From Macrothele yani (Eukaryota; Arthropoda; Arachnida; Araneae; Macrothelidae), in NCBI GenBank assembly GCA_039090855.1, contig CM077010.1, forward strand, positions 47,634,905-47,698,904: 64,000 nt of DNA, written 5' to 3'. Shown piece by piece: positions 22,637-33,730 of this stretch (position 1 is the first letter of the stretch; every line of letters begins with the position of its first letter). A program made the position numbers and the translations under genes. Below the pieces are notes generated by a model. That model was not told the DNA's origin. It did not search any database and saw only the letters and a list, made by a program, of their open reading frames with translations.

Positions 22637-23115
22637 CAAGTCGTCAACCCATTTAATTGTTTCATCAGTCAACGCTGGGTTAGGCCTACCTGACTTGCCT
22701 CATCTTCAAGGCTCTCGTGGCCAGTTTTGAACTTTGTAACCCATTCATAAACACTGGAACAAGACATAGCCACATCACCATACATCGTCCAAAGTCTTCT
22801 CGTAATGTGCACAGTTTTTTATGCCTTCTTTCATTGAAAATTTCACTACTGCTTGAACTGAACACTTAATGTAGCTGCCATTGTCTTTGATTAACAGTGC
22901 CACCTAACATTAGTATCAAACTGCTTCGCTTTTATGGTGCTTAACTGAAAGTAGTCATAATAGTTTTGCGCATACATACAATCATACACATGGTTTTGTA
23001 TCGATAGGAATAAAAATCCGGACACTTATCAGACACCCCTCGTACATACATACGTACATATCACTAAGCTTTTCTCTGAGATTCAGAGGTTAGCACCTCA
23101 AACATTTATCTCAAG

Positions 23116-24192
23116 TTTTTTTTTTTTTTTTGTAACTGATGAAACTAGAATTTATTTACTGTTGGTATATCAGATATCTCCATTTACAGTGATCTTGGCA
23201 CACAGCTCAAGTTTCACTGACATCTATCACACGACACACACAAGACCTTTTGCAGACATTCCTAAATCAGGTCCTCCTAAGATTTCCTGGACCTTCCCCT
23301 ACCTTTCTTTCCTGCCACTTGGCTGAAAAAATTCTCTTAGTAAGCATCTCATTACTCATTCTTTCAACATGGCCAAGCCACCTAAGAATATTAGTCTCCA
23401 CCTTACTAACAACATTTTGCATCATATTACACATCTGCAACACATCTTCATTCCTCACATGATCAAAGTGAGTTTTGCTACAACCCCCCCCCCCCTAAGT
23501 AACACATGTCTCCAGCACACAAATGATTTCTATGACTCTTCTGCAGAACCCAGGTTTTGCTGCTATACATCAGAGTAGGAACAATTACATTTTCATACAC
23601 AGCCATTTGGCACTTCCTTGACAATCCATCATTTCTACGAAATCCTCCTAAAGCAGCTATGACTTTCAGTGAAGAGTTCACTTGCCTACTAATTTCACCA
23701 TCTAATTTGTTCTCTCTGTCAAACGTGCTTCCCAAATATACGAACTCATTCACCTGGTCAATCTCTGTGCTATTTGGACTTACTTGCATTCAGTGCTAAC
23801 AGTTCCTCTCTCAAAAACCGTAACTTTAGTTCTTCCCTTATCAGTTTGAATTTCTTACAAACTTCGTACATCTGTTACAACATACTCTGCAACTCACTTT
23901 TGCTCTCTGCCAACAGGACCGTGTCATCAGCATACAGTAATCTGCACACATGGATATTACCAAGACATAAACCAGTATTGTCCATTTTGGCATCACACAT
24001 ACACACATCCACAAATATATTAAACAGCCATGGTGACATTACACAACCATGTCTGCCTCCTGCTCCAATAGAAAACCATTTCGATACACCACCATTCACT
24101 GGTACACATGCTCTACTGCCAGAATACATATTGCTTTCACTCCACTTGGTGTACCTCCACTTGATATACCTCAGCCTAAAAACTTGATTCAT
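23116..24192 (-). mobile_element. LINE-L1: 5'-truncated LINE, minus strand
   Basis: Poly-T at 23116-23133 is the A-tail. Coding remnants run from 24192 to about 23265. The same family is present on the plus strand at 49700-55030. Confidence 0.88.
23265..24192 (-). pseudogene. LINE-L1 reverse transcriptase, C-terminal half
   Basis: Minus-strand translation gives VNGGVSKWFSIGAGGRHGCV and MSPWLFNIFVDV (RT block 4), then the catalytic LLYADDTVLLAES with both aspartates. EFVYLGSTFDRENKLDGEI and ISRQVNSSLKVIAALGGF follow (blocks 6-7), then VPTLMYSSKTWVLQ and ILRWLGHVERM near the end. The reading changes frame at about 23800 and 23470. The 5' part (endonuclease, RT blocks 0-3) is absent through truncation at 24192. 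Product: partial RNA-directed DNA polymerase, inactive. The GHVERM ending is common in several LINE clades, so clade is left open. Confidence 0.9.
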
Positions 24193-25149
24193 ATTAAAAT
24201 CCTTTTTGTTACAGTGTACGTATGGTATTTTCTGACAGAAAAAGCATTTCAGCTTTCTCCATTATGAAGATTTCATCTTATACTGTGATTTAAAAGATAA
24301 ATTTACATTTAAATTTTCTGAACTGTGTTAAATTTGATATTAAGGAGGTTTCTGTCTTTGGCAGACTTGCTTAGCCAGTGTTGTTTTAATATTAAAACGC
24401 ACACACACAAGGTGTGTTTTTTGTATATTAATTCTCTAAATTCTTGAAATTCAGTGGCAATGAATAGAAAAAATATAGCTTTTACATTTTTCTGTGATCA
24501 CCCATGTGTTTCATTTTTACTGACGGACAAATTGTGAGTTTTATGAATCCAAAGTAGATTTCATTCAGTGCTATCACATGTGAAGTGAGCTGTAAGAAAA
24601 GTTTTTATGTGCATTCGTTCATAATTGTGTATTTATTTTGCCTTCTGTAGTTTACCTGCATTTTTAACAGTGAAAGATACCTTCTGAAAAAAAAAAGCTT
24701 GCCACGTGAATGTGACAGCCAGTTAGTTTAATTATTAATTAAGCAGCTGTTTTGTTTGACAGGTTCAAGTGTCAACATTTCTGTTCCCAGTTCAAGTCAG
24801 GTTTTAGGTAAGACCTTTGCTGGCACTTTTGGGATGCTTTGGTAATGGAATTTGATTGCATGGAGTTCTTTCTCTATATGTATTAGGTTTTTGATTATTA
24901 AGCTATTTCATCATTGCACTCATATATCATGGATGTTATTTAAAGTGCCACTATGTGCATTGCAGTTTGTTTATATGCAAAAGAATTCAGAGGTGCCGAA
25001 TATTTCTTGCGGAGTGTTTAAAATTTTTCAATAAATTGCACAACAGACTGTTAGTAGTAAGAAGCATTGTAATGAGATGAGCAAAAGTAAAGGGAATGCA
25101 AACTATCTAATTTGAACCTTTCATTAAGAAAAAAAAGTTCACTCATTAT
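24193..25149. other. No recognisable gene
   Basis: A+T-rich DNA; nothing identified. Confidence 0.45.
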
Positions 25150-25440
25150 TTGAACAGGATTTTAATCTGAACCCCTCCATTGCTGATCAGACAGTGTTAC
25201 ATATTGCATGGCATTCCAGTTTTGCTCAACTGATATCAAAGTACCCAGTATGTAGTAGATCCATACTTTCATGCTGCCAGCCTGCATCATTGAGTAGTTA
25301 TATCCATGGATTTGTGCAGTTTTTACCATATGATGGTTAAGATGAGTGTCCATCTCCCTAGTTGAAAAAACAAACAAACAGAAATCAGGATTTATCAGAC
25401 CAGGAAATTTATTTTATTTGGAGGTGGAGTGGGGCAGTGG
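25150..25440 (-). pseudogene. Tc1-4: short Tc1-like transposase fragment
   Basis: On the minus strand WSDKS (first catalytic region) is followed about 40 codons later by GSMKVWIYYILGTLISVEQ and NAMQYV, the order seen in Tc1-type proteins (WSDES, then GGGSVMVWG, then a G-L segment). Several stops; no terminal repeats seen. Assignment is by weak similarity. Confidence 0.45.
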
Positions 25441-26930
25441 ATTACAAGGTTCATACACCTCCTGAAATTTAAAGAGAACTTAAATGGCCTTTTTCTTCTT
25501 ATTTCCCCCTGGAGAAGTCCATAAATTTAATTTCAGCTGCTTGAAATAAAATTTTGCTCTTGGAAATTATCATACTTCAGTACTTCAGGTTTTTTTTTTT
25601 TTTTTATGTCTTCCATTTCTTATTTAGTGATCATGAGATGAACTTTTCCGTTTATTTTTTTTTTTTTTTTTTTTTACTTTGGAAATTCATGATTTCCTTT
25701 TTTCTACTGGAAGATATTTTGAGATAATCTTTCCCTGTTGATGTGCACTCAGTTCTCTCCTAACTCCTAATGGGATGAGTAACCAGTGCGATTGGATAAA
25801 CTTCAGCATGTGCCTTGGCATTGCTTCAGAGAAGACTCCAACATTCCAAGTGCTGCAGATTCTTCATGGTTACTATGGAAATTGTTGGTTTGTTGTAGAG
25901 TGTGGGAAACTGAATATACTGTGGAAATTTAAAAATCTCAATGAAGTAATATTATTCATCATCTGTGTAAAGTTCGTTTATTGGATGTTTTTAATATCTT
26001 GGCATTTCTTTGGTGTTTTTTCAGTATTTTTTGGATGCCATCTGCTGGTCGAAAATGTTTGGAACTACTGAAAATTATTCTAGCAGAGATGAGAAGGTTC
26101 CATGATTTTCGAATTTTCTTGACCAAGCAGTGTTGTCTCCCCCCCTCTCATTTCTAATACAGATTGATTTTAATAACTTCAACAATAGTGAAAAAAGAGC
26201 GACTTCATATTTTTTTAGAATTTTTTGTGACGAAATGCACGTTTTTCTATTTCTAACAGTCTTTTCTTCAAAACCAATCAATAGAGCAAACATTTTTGCC
26301 CTCTTTAGAGAAAAATTTAATTTTAATTTCGGTACTTAATCTGTCGGTGATAGAATCTGAACGATTTCTGTGACTAAAATTCACGTCAGAGTGTGCAATG
26401 CAGTGCTCATTTTTTATATTTAATTTTACTTAAAGCATGTGTTTATTGAGGAGTAGAGCAAGCATTTTTTTTCTTTTGTAAAGTGAAATTAATGTTCAAA
26501 AATGTTACATGCGTGCTCATTGTGTAGAGAAAATGACTTTCTAGAGAACAAAAGATGGCAATGGAGAGTTGAAGTTCTGATTTTGAATTTTATTTTTTTA
26601 TAAACAAAACGGAAAATGCTTGCTCTTTTTTGTCTGTTGATATGGCTAGAAGTGACTAAGAAATGGAGAGCCATGCGTTTTCAGAGGGAAAAGTTCTGAC
26701 GTTTTCATTGACTGCAAAATTCCTTAAATGCACTCCCAAAAATCAAAATGAACCCTGTTCATTAAATGATCCCCATGAGCATCTAATGCTGTAAGGAGTT
26801 GTTCAACCCTTATTTAAAACCAAGGATATATACTACACGCTGTCTATGCACAATTATTGAGCTTCATGAGAATTCAATTGCAGCTAAAAAATGAGTTTTG
26901 TTTTACAATTAAAATCACTGAATAATTTAG
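25441..26930. other. No recognisable gene; T-rich tracts near 25590 and 25660
   Basis: A+T-rich DNA. Short phrases such as AGAGCAAACATTTTT and AGAGCAAGCATTTTT recur at 26280-26640 but do not form an obvious array. Confidence 0.4.
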
Positions 26931-26947
26931 AAGATACACGCAAGATT

Positions 26948-26976
26948 TTTCTGGCTTGCTTCAAGCCCATCCTCAG
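26948..26976 (-). ncRNA. Hammerhead-like core in the PLE-1 3' region
   Basis: Minus strand: CTGAGGA, then T and G, a six-base-pair hairpin GGCTTG-AAG-CAAGCC, an A, then GAAA. Order and spacing match the motif at the window's palindromes. The hammerhead consensus is CTGANGA-stem-GAAA; the extra bases beside the stem are non-canonical. Function not shown. Confidence 0.5.
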
Positions 26977-27499
26977 GCCAAGTGCAACAGCAATATGATG
27001 ACACAGCAATTAAATACAAGAAAGACAAAAGTCGTGATGCAAGAGTTCTTACATAACATGTGAACATACAAAGTAATAGCAAATAAGATCACAGCATGCT
27101 AATAAACAAAACTACTTACATGGTACCAGCAACTACAGGCTCCGTATTGTTTGGATCACAGATATTCTTAATATAAAGTTTCCAGTGTTGTGGTAGTACA
27201 TATGGTACATCATCATTGCAACAAATATTTGCAAAACGGTAAATGTATAGGCTTTTAGTGAACAGGATTGTAGGTTTATTTGGTGCTGAGGCAAGTATTT
27301 GTATCCCATCCCATTTAGGAGTATGTTGGCCCCGTGCTACAAGTCTAACAAGGGCAATAGTAAGTAGCTCCAGATCTAATGTCATATTCATGCTCCGTCA
27401 CATGAAAACCAATGGTATGAATCAATCCTATATAAATTCGGTTCTGGGTTGAGAGATTTTTGGGTTTTAGGGGTATACTGTATACCCTAAATTTGGATT

Positions 27500-28690
27500 T
27501 TAGGGGTATACTACTCCATGTTTCCGGCTGGTGTTCACAATGTCCCGATCTGTTCTGATCAAAGAGAACAAATTAGTTGTCCTAATGTAAAAACTAATAT
27601 GATGTTTATGACAAGCATTTTGTAGTACTGCAATCACTGATGGAACATTGTCGATTGATCCAACATAGCATGCAAGTGATATCTTGCGCTGTAAAGCAGT
27701 AAGGGCTAACCTTTGAGATCTACGTATCAAACCATAAACACATTCATGCGAGTATCCAAATTTAAGTGCAATATCAAAAATTTTTGCTATTTCCACTTGC
27801 CGTAAAGAAAGTGTCAATGAATGTGTATAAGCATGCCGAATCATGAATCTCAAAGATGCCAACTTGTCTCCACGAGGGGTAGTAGAGGACTGAGGAATTA
27901 AAACAGATACACAGGTGGGTTTTCGATAAACAGACAAGAAAATTGAGCCATTTAGCAGATTGTGTTGAAGCATAAAGTCTAAAAAAGGAAGTGAGCCCCA
28001 GTCCTCAAGTTCAACAGTAAAATTAATTATATGAAATTTTGAGGATAATAGCTCTTCAAACTGATGTAATTTTTCGACCAGATGCAACCAGAAAAGTAAA
28101 ATGGCATCATCATATCTTATGCAAAATAATAGTTTATAGATGCAATCTGTCATGATCTGGTCTTCCAAGGCCTGTAAAGTAATTTCGGCCAAAATTGCTG
28201 ATAGCTATGGAGTTTCTAATTTTTGATGATAAATGACGTTATTAAAAAGAAAATAGGTTCTATGGTCCACCAATTGAAGCACTGACATAATGGCTAGAGA
28301 TTCAAGGGGTGACACACACAAGCAGGGGAATTTACTTTCAATAACTGCATGTGTGTAGTCAACAGGAACACTTGGATATAACGATACCACATCCAATGAA
28401 GCAAGGACAAAAAGTATTCCCTAAGAGTCAAAAGATCTAATTTTGGCAAGGGCTTGCTCTGAACTAAGAATGGAGTAGGCAGATCCCAAAGTCAGAGGTG
28501 TTAGAAAGGTAGCCAACACCTTCTCTAATGGACGTGTGGGGTTGGCATACCCAGACACCAAAGAGCGGGTAGGATGATCATCTTTGTGAAGTTTTAACTT
28601 GCCAAATAGTTCAGGTGTCCTGGGTCCGTTGGGTGAGTGCATATTATTGGAAATGCAGTTAGGCACCCCCCCCCCCCCAAAAAAAAAAAA
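27500..28690 (-). pseudogene. PLE-1 reverse transcriptase
   Basis: PLE-type reverse transcriptase in pieces. KLHKDDHPTRSLVSG and the following block lie at about 28640-28430, and MDVVSLYPSVPVDYTHAV at 28396. After an in-frame stop near 28205 comes LAEITLQALEDQ and the catalytic block IRYDDAILLFW. PFLDFMLQ and VYRKPT follow, which together are characteristic of PLEs. The frame ends at HGVVYP (27500), where a GIY-YIG nuclease would normally begin; no GIY-YIG sequence was recognised downstream. A GAT-GAC pair still encodes the two catalytic aspartates. Stops and a frameshift make it a pseudogene. Confidence 0.9.
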
Positions 28691-28746
28691 ACAAACAAAC
28701 AAACAAACAAAAAAAAAGAAACCTTGATTTTTTTAAAACCACTGTT

Positions 28747-28868
28747 TTGAGAGAAAACTGAGAGCCAGTGTCAGTACAACAAATAAAGCATCTGTGTCTT
28801 GCCACAGCATTTAAACCCAGACCCAGTTGTAAGCCAAGTCAGAAGCCCTTGTCTTATCATTCACTGAG
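28747..28868 (-). mobile_element. Degenerate tRNA-SINE relic
   Basis: GAGAGCCAGTGTCAGTACAA and the sequence to about 28868 align with the minus-strand SINE body and head (copy 2), with decayed B-box (TTTAAACCC). Heavily diverged. Confidence 0.5.
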
Positions 28869-29229
28869 TATGACACTAAGTTTTCCCAGTCTTTTATTAT
28901 CAAGTTTTTGTGTTCTTTAGTCCACTGTTATCATTTTCTTGCTTTTTGCTGACAGGACTGCATTCCGACATGATATCTGGCTGTTATTTGACCAACTATA
29001 ATTTCTGCGTTACTTTGTTCAAGTTACTTCTGCCTCCCTCAGCCTCTTTCAGGAGTGTTGCTGATTGGTTGATTTTGGAGTGTGGGGCCATTCTTGAAAC
29101 TGTGATGTGTGAAAATCTCTGTAGGGTTGGTTGTTGTTTCTGGGGTATTCATGTTGGCATGTTCTGGTGCCATCACACTACATTCCAAGTTGATTAAATC
29201 CTTCCATCATTCCCACAATTATTCCCCCC

Positions 29230-29330
<101 letters not shown>

Positions 29331-29959
29331 CGCAACCTTCTTCAAATAGCATGGTATGAATGTATGATTAAGGAGAAATCAGTTTCAAGAAAAGGGGAAG
29401 TGTGCCAGATAAAATGCAAGAATTTTTTAGATTATATTGATGGATTCTCATGAAACTATGACTGATGAAATGTGGTGTTGAAAAGTCTTTTGTATTAAGA
29501 TATGAAAAGTAGGAGAGAGTGATTCAGTCCCATTTTCTGAAATAAATCAAATGTGCTAATTACATAAGTTAGCTTTGGAGTTTTTAGAATTTGGCTTTGC
29601 CAAAGGATGAAGTATTGCCAGCCAAACATATTTGTTGCTTAAAATTTGCAATCTGTTCTGAACTTCTTTCATGATATCTTATGTATTAATTTATGTAATA
29701 TTGCATGTAACTGTATCTTGAGATTATGTATTGCCTCTTAATTAAATAAAGGGCAGTTATGTGGATCTTTTTTTACTTAAATATAAATTCTACTCTGTTA
29801 TGTGCAATTATTGCAACAAGGAAAAAATTAATATAGCAGGAAGTGATTAGGAATGAAGATGATAGAAATGGAATATTCATAGCAAACAGATTACAAACTT
29901 TGAATTTGCTTACAGATCTTACTGGTCATTCATGTAACATCTCACAGAAAACTTCAAAA
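29331..29959. other. No recognisable gene
   Basis: A+T-rich DNA; nothing identified. Confidence 0.45.
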
Positions 29960-30965
29960 TTTCATCTCCTTGGAGTAGGAAATGAGCCTGCGGAGTTATA
30001 ATAGGTTTGCTGTGAATATTCTATCGGATTCCCATGTATTATGAAGAATACAAAGTGTTCTAAAATTATCATTACAACTTTGACCCTCAATAAAACAGAA
30101 ACGGAATAGAACAAAAATTGGTTTATTGCATATTGAACAGCACGTTCCAGGGTTTGTTGGGATGATAGTAGAGCTCCACATATGCCCCATTGGTCGCACA
30201 AATAACGTTGAGGCGGTATTTGAACTCCTGCCATGTTCTCCCGAGCATGTCCTCAATTATTGTTGTGATGGCAGCTGTAATCCTGTGCTTCAGCTCATCC
30301 ACATCCAGAACCTTTGTGCAGTACACAATGTCCTTCCCATAGCCCAGCATGAAAAAGGTGAACATGGAGGCCAAGGAATTGGACCATCCCGTTCAATTCA
30401 TTGCTCCAGAAAGGTTTCATCAAGAAATTCGCCAACACAAAGTGCCCAGTGAGAGGGTGCACTATCGTGCTGGAAGATAATAGCTATTTGCAGGCTCTCC
30501 AATTGGGGGTTAACAAACTCACTCAGCATGTCCAAATAAACATTGGATTTCATTGGATTTTCGTCAAAAAAGAATGGACCGATGATGCAGTAATACAGGA
30601 GACTGCACCAGACGTTAACCTTAGGGCTGTGACGTTCAATCAAACGGACGGCATGTGGGTTTTCAGACCCCAAATTCTGCTGTTATGCCTGTTGATAACA
30701 CCACAGACAGAAAACATTGCCTCTTCGCTGAATAAAACACATTTCAGGAAGTCGTCTTCATTATTCAATCCTGTGGAGCATATCAACAGCAAAATCAAAA
30801 CATTTTGATTTATCCCCAGGGTGCAGTGCATGTGTCAAATGCACTTTCTAGGCAGCCAGGTGCAAACACTTGTGCAGCACTCTGTGTATCATTGTAGGTG
30901 TTAACCCTAACTGTCTGGAGGCTGTACGAATGGACTTCGTAGGAAACTCTGTTCAACACGTTCTA

Positions 30966-31781
30966 CAGGGTGTCCCACTCGCTACCGAACCCGGCATTTC
31001 TTTTATAATATTAACACCAATGAAGATATTTCAACGAAATTTGAAGACTTACCTCATTTCATGCAAAATGTGATGACATCACAACATGCTCTGGAAATGG
31101 CCACCATTTGTGTCCGGACAGCATTGAACCCAGCGCACCATATCCTTGTCAGTACGTCCGCTGTCGCAGACTGAATTTCTTCGGTGATGTTTGCTTTCAA
31201 GACATATATGGTTCGCAGTTTCTTTTGGTAAACTTTCCCTTTTAGATATCCCCATAAATTGTAATCGGAAGGCGTCAGATCGGGCAGGCGCGGTGGCCAT
31301 AGACCCTTTGAAATGACGCGGTCGCTGAAAAAGGACTTAATTTCTTCGACAATGCCCAAATGGTGGACTTGCTTGGCAGATGTCTGCCTGCAAACCTCTC
31401 CAGGAATTGTTGTTGGCAAGACTTTATCAAATCTGTTTTCCAAAAAGTGCGAAAAATAAACATCTCTCCTCCAGAGTATATCGATACATTTTTCCACGTA
31501 TGCAAACAGCCACTCGCACTCGCTATCAACAACCATATTGTGTAGACATGCTTAGCGAAATGGTGTAACAAAGCAGCAGAGAGGTGCGTCCGGTTGGCTG
31601 GTGGACAGTTCTGGGTTCAATGCTGTCTGGACACAAATGGTGGCCACTTCCAGCATATGTTGTGATGTCATCACATTTTGCACGGAATGAGGTAAGTCCA
31701 CTTCAAATTTCGTTGCAATATCTTCATTGGTGTTAATATTATTAAAGAAATGCCGCTTTCAGTAGCGAGTGGGGCACCCTG
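30966..31781. mobile_element. IS630-D: 816-bp palindromic derivative inside IS630-C
   Basis: Terminal inverted repeats of about 165 bp (30966-31133 and 31605-31781) beginning CAGGGTGTCCCACTCGCTAC, flanked by TA (30964-30965, 31782-31783). Only about 470 bp separates the arms. The long arms are unusual for this superfamily and give a foldback-like structure. Confidence 0.93.
31054..31571 (-). pseudogene. IS630-D transposase remnant, internally deleted
   Basis: An open minus-strand frame holds the transposase C-terminus: FFSDRVISKGLWPPRLPDLT with the third catalytic block TPSDYNLWGYLKGKVY, then the helical tail to CMK. It is fused directly to N-terminal sequence (about 31570-31330), so the blocks carrying the first and second catalytic residues are deleted. 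The frame has no stop for 160 codons, which is surprising for a deletion derivative and suggests recent origin. It cannot make an active transposase; mobilisation would need a full-length relative. Confidence 0.85.
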
Positions 31782-32230
31782 TACATCCTCTTCATGTGTG
31801 CTTGGCCGGCCAGTGCTTTAGATGAAGCGCACTACCAGTCTCTGTAAACTTCTTGTGCCACCTGCGCATTTGAGGGTCTAGATGGTTGATTACATCAGTA
31901 TTTGGCACAGACATTCCTTTGGACTTGTGTATCTGCCATCGTTTCTATGAACCATGCCACATACTGGGTGTTTTCCTGTGGAGTAGCCATCACAAGTTCA
32001 GGGTGGTACCTGAAAGTAAACGAAAACCTTTTGCCTACCAATAAAACTTTATGCGTTGCTGTTACATGTACAAAAAGCAAAACATCGCTATCTTATTTTG
32101 TTTAGGTTTTATTGGGAGTCAAAGTTGTAAAAATAATTTTGGAACACCCTGTATTTCTTCTTTCATTGAATAATAGAAAGAAGAAATACATAATAATACA
32201 CTATTATTCAGTACTTCTTTCATTGAATAA

Positions 32231-32231
<1 letters not shown>

Positions 32232-32281
<50 letters not shown>
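32232..32281. repeat. (GT)n microsatellite
   Basis: Uninterrupted tract of about 25 units next to duplicated TTCTTTCATTGAATAATAG. Confidence 0.97.
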
Positions 32282-32283
<2 letters not shown>

Positions 32284-32730
32284 TTTTGCAAGTACAATAT
32301 TCATAGACCCGATCCTGGTAACATTCTTTAGATATTTGTGGTATCTTGGTGAATTTCGACTTCATGAAAATGTGGAAGGTTCATTTTTAAGGAACACTGC
32401 TGCTATGTACTTGTTTTGGGCAAATTCATGGCAGAATCCCCACTTGTAATGGTGGCATGATCTTAATTTTAATGAATAATTCTACAAGGTTCAGTTCAAA
32501 AACATGTTTGCAGATGTGATTATTGTCACAAAGTTGTCATATTTTCACTGTTTCCGATGCAGCCATCTTTTCAGAAACATTAAAAGTTGCATCCACCCCA
32601 GACAGTGAAGTTCCAAGCAATTGAAGCTAAGTAGATGTAACTTAGGAATCTGAATACTGTTCAGATTTGTGCTTGATGCAAGGGTATACATATCACTTTA
32701 TTTCTTAATGTGATCACAGAAATGCTTAAG
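32282..32730. other. No recognisable gene
   Basis: A+T-rich DNA; may include the decayed 3' end of Mar-3. Confidence 0.35.
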
Positions 32731-32733
32731 GTA

Positions 32734-33720
32734 TTATCCTATCTTATACAAACTGTTCAATATTCTGGTGATAGAAGGCCATGGTGATAGCCATTTTGGG
32801 GCCAAGTCAGCAGCATTGTACAGATGAGTAAAATCGTCCCACCATAAGGATTGCAAGAGGTGTGCAGTCTCATTGACAGTGTACAGTAGTATAGTACCTC
32901 TTGTCAGCAATATTGTTTGCATTTGGTGGCTGTTCTGAGTCATTCCAGCATTAAACAATATGCTGCTGCATTTAATTATTGTTCTCAGTTGCATGAAGCC
33001 CACCATGACAGTTTTGTAGTTCCAAAACAGGCTAAACATAAATTTTCCCACAGATAAGACAACCTTAAACTTTTCAAATTATAACAAACCTAGATGTTTC
33101 CATTTCATGTTTGCATGCTTTTTTGTAATGAACTTTTGTCTCATCTCTGGTAACAATGTGTTTGAGTGATGCATAGTTTGCCATATTGTTGATGAACTTA
33201 TTGGGCTTATGGTCATCCTTTTGTGCGTTGTTATCTGTCGATAGTGGATATGACACTAACTGTGTATACACTTCCCCAAAGCCTAGTTTCTTAATGAACT
33301 GGATGATGGACATATATGCAGGTCCTGTGTCAGTGTACTCACTGCGATTCTGCTGCTGTCCCAAATTTTGTTTTCCACACATGTCCTGTTGTCCACTGTT
33401 TTCACTGATGTAGGTCTGTCAGGCTGTTCATCCCCATGTCATACAAACACATGTTTGTCTTTCAAGATATGTTTATAGCCATTGTCTGTACTGACTTTAC
33501 TTGACTTAAACTGTGCATACCATTTTGCTACACCCTTCTGACTCATTTCATCTTCCCCATAAATATCAACCAGTGCTGATGATATTCTACAGTGCTTGGC
33601 TTTCTGGCATTTGGAAATCTCATGACTGTGTGGACTTGATACTTAGGCTACTGTTCGAGTCTTGTCAGCTGTCAAACTGCTGTTCTCCATTACCTATATG
33701 CAGTGCTGTGTCGTTACTTC
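32734..33720 (-). pseudogene. Mar-3: mariner transposase relic
   Basis: Minus strand, N- to C-terminal: WYAQFKSSKVSTDNGYK (near 33500) and VTRDETKVHYKK with the first aspartate (about 33140). FMFSLFWNYKTVMVGFMQL follows, then LLTRGTILLYTVNETAHLLQ, where the second aspartate (normally LLHDNARPH) is lost. Last is the AADLAPKW block, where the third aspartate is also gone. The order is that of a mariner protein but the identity is low and at least four frame breaks occur. A 44-bp piece (33438-33481) recurs at 34028-34070. No terminal repeats were identified. Confidence 0.7.
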
Positions 33721-33730
33721 AATGCAGGGT

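Larger units (their letters stand above)
20770..22890 (-). pseudogene. Mar-2 transposase (DD34D), split by LINE-R
   Basis: On the minus strand, MAATLSVQAVVKFSMKEG begins near 22885. KSGRPNPALTDETIKWVDDL then runs to the LINE insertion at about 22640. The frame resumes at 21510 with IKGDKRIHVQDIAMELDISK. The catalytic core follows: GDEKWIH (first D), LLQDDNARPHIAK (second D) and LDLAPSDFDVF (third D), with 34 residues between the last two, the DD34D signature of mariner. Stops in the N-terminal and central parts make it inactive, but the three catalytic aspartates are conserved. The LINE lies in the link between the DNA-binding and catalytic halves. Confidence 0.92.
20567..23042 (-). mobile_element. 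Mar-2: mariner element interrupted by LINE-R
   Basis: The ends CAAGGAGTGTCACATAAGTA and, reverse-complemented, CGAGGGGTGTCTGATAAGTG continue into a shared GGATTTTTATTCCTATC-type terminal repeat. TA lies at 20565-20566 and 23043-23044. Without the 1.1-kb LINE-R insertion the element is about 1.34 kb, normal for mariner. Confidence 0.95.
26935..28690 (-). mobile_element. PLE-1: Penelope-like element
   Basis: Coding remnants on the minus strand (28690 to 27500) are followed by about 500 bp of non-coding sequence and a CTGAGGA-hairpin-GAAA motif (26948-26976). Upstream it abuts a C-run and A-run at 28664-28690 next to a SINE relic. Exact ends not determined. Confidence 0.85.
30120..32000 (-). 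pseudogene. IS630-C transposase, split and degenerate
   Basis: Minus strand: MATPQENTQYVAWFIETMAD starts at about 31993 and is followed by RRWHKKFTETG, part of the DNA-binding region. The frame reaches TGRPSTHEED near 31786. It continues, once IS630-D and one TA are removed, with VERVEQSFLRSP at about 30963. The catalytic half reads FSEEAMF (first D replaced by E), NRHNSRIWG, SPKVNVWC, GPFFFDENP, YLDMLSEFVNPQL and IIFQHDSAPSHW (second D), then a decayed third-residue block and MLGYGKDIVYCTKVLDVDEL. It ends ATNGAYVELY. This belongs to the IS630/Tc1/mariner group whose C-terminus reads FLWGYVKD in intact members. Stops, shifts and the D-to-E change indicate inactivity. Confidence 0.9.
30051..32151 (-). 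mobile_element. IS630-C: Tc1/mariner-superfamily element interrupted by IS630-D
   Basis: The terminal inverted repeats (left CAAAGTGTTCTAAAATTATC; right, reverse-complemented, CAGGGTGTTCCAAAATTATT) continue for about 45 bp and are flanked by TA at 30049-30050 and 32152-32153. About 1.28 kb remains when IS630-D (30966-31781) and one TA are removed. Confidence 0.93.
29975..32175. mobile_element. E-repeat, second copy, split by IS630-C
   Basis: The last bases before position 30049 (CCATGTATTATGAAGAA) and the first after 32153 (TTTCTTCTTTCATT) are contiguous, around one TA, in the copy at 7377-7490. That copy acts as an empty site, so this repeat was here before IS630-C. Outer limits are uncertain. 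Confidence 0.7.

Noticed and set aside
28910..29197. 95-codon frame as a gene
   Set aside because: No recognisable motif, adjoins a compound microsatellite, and is within chance length.
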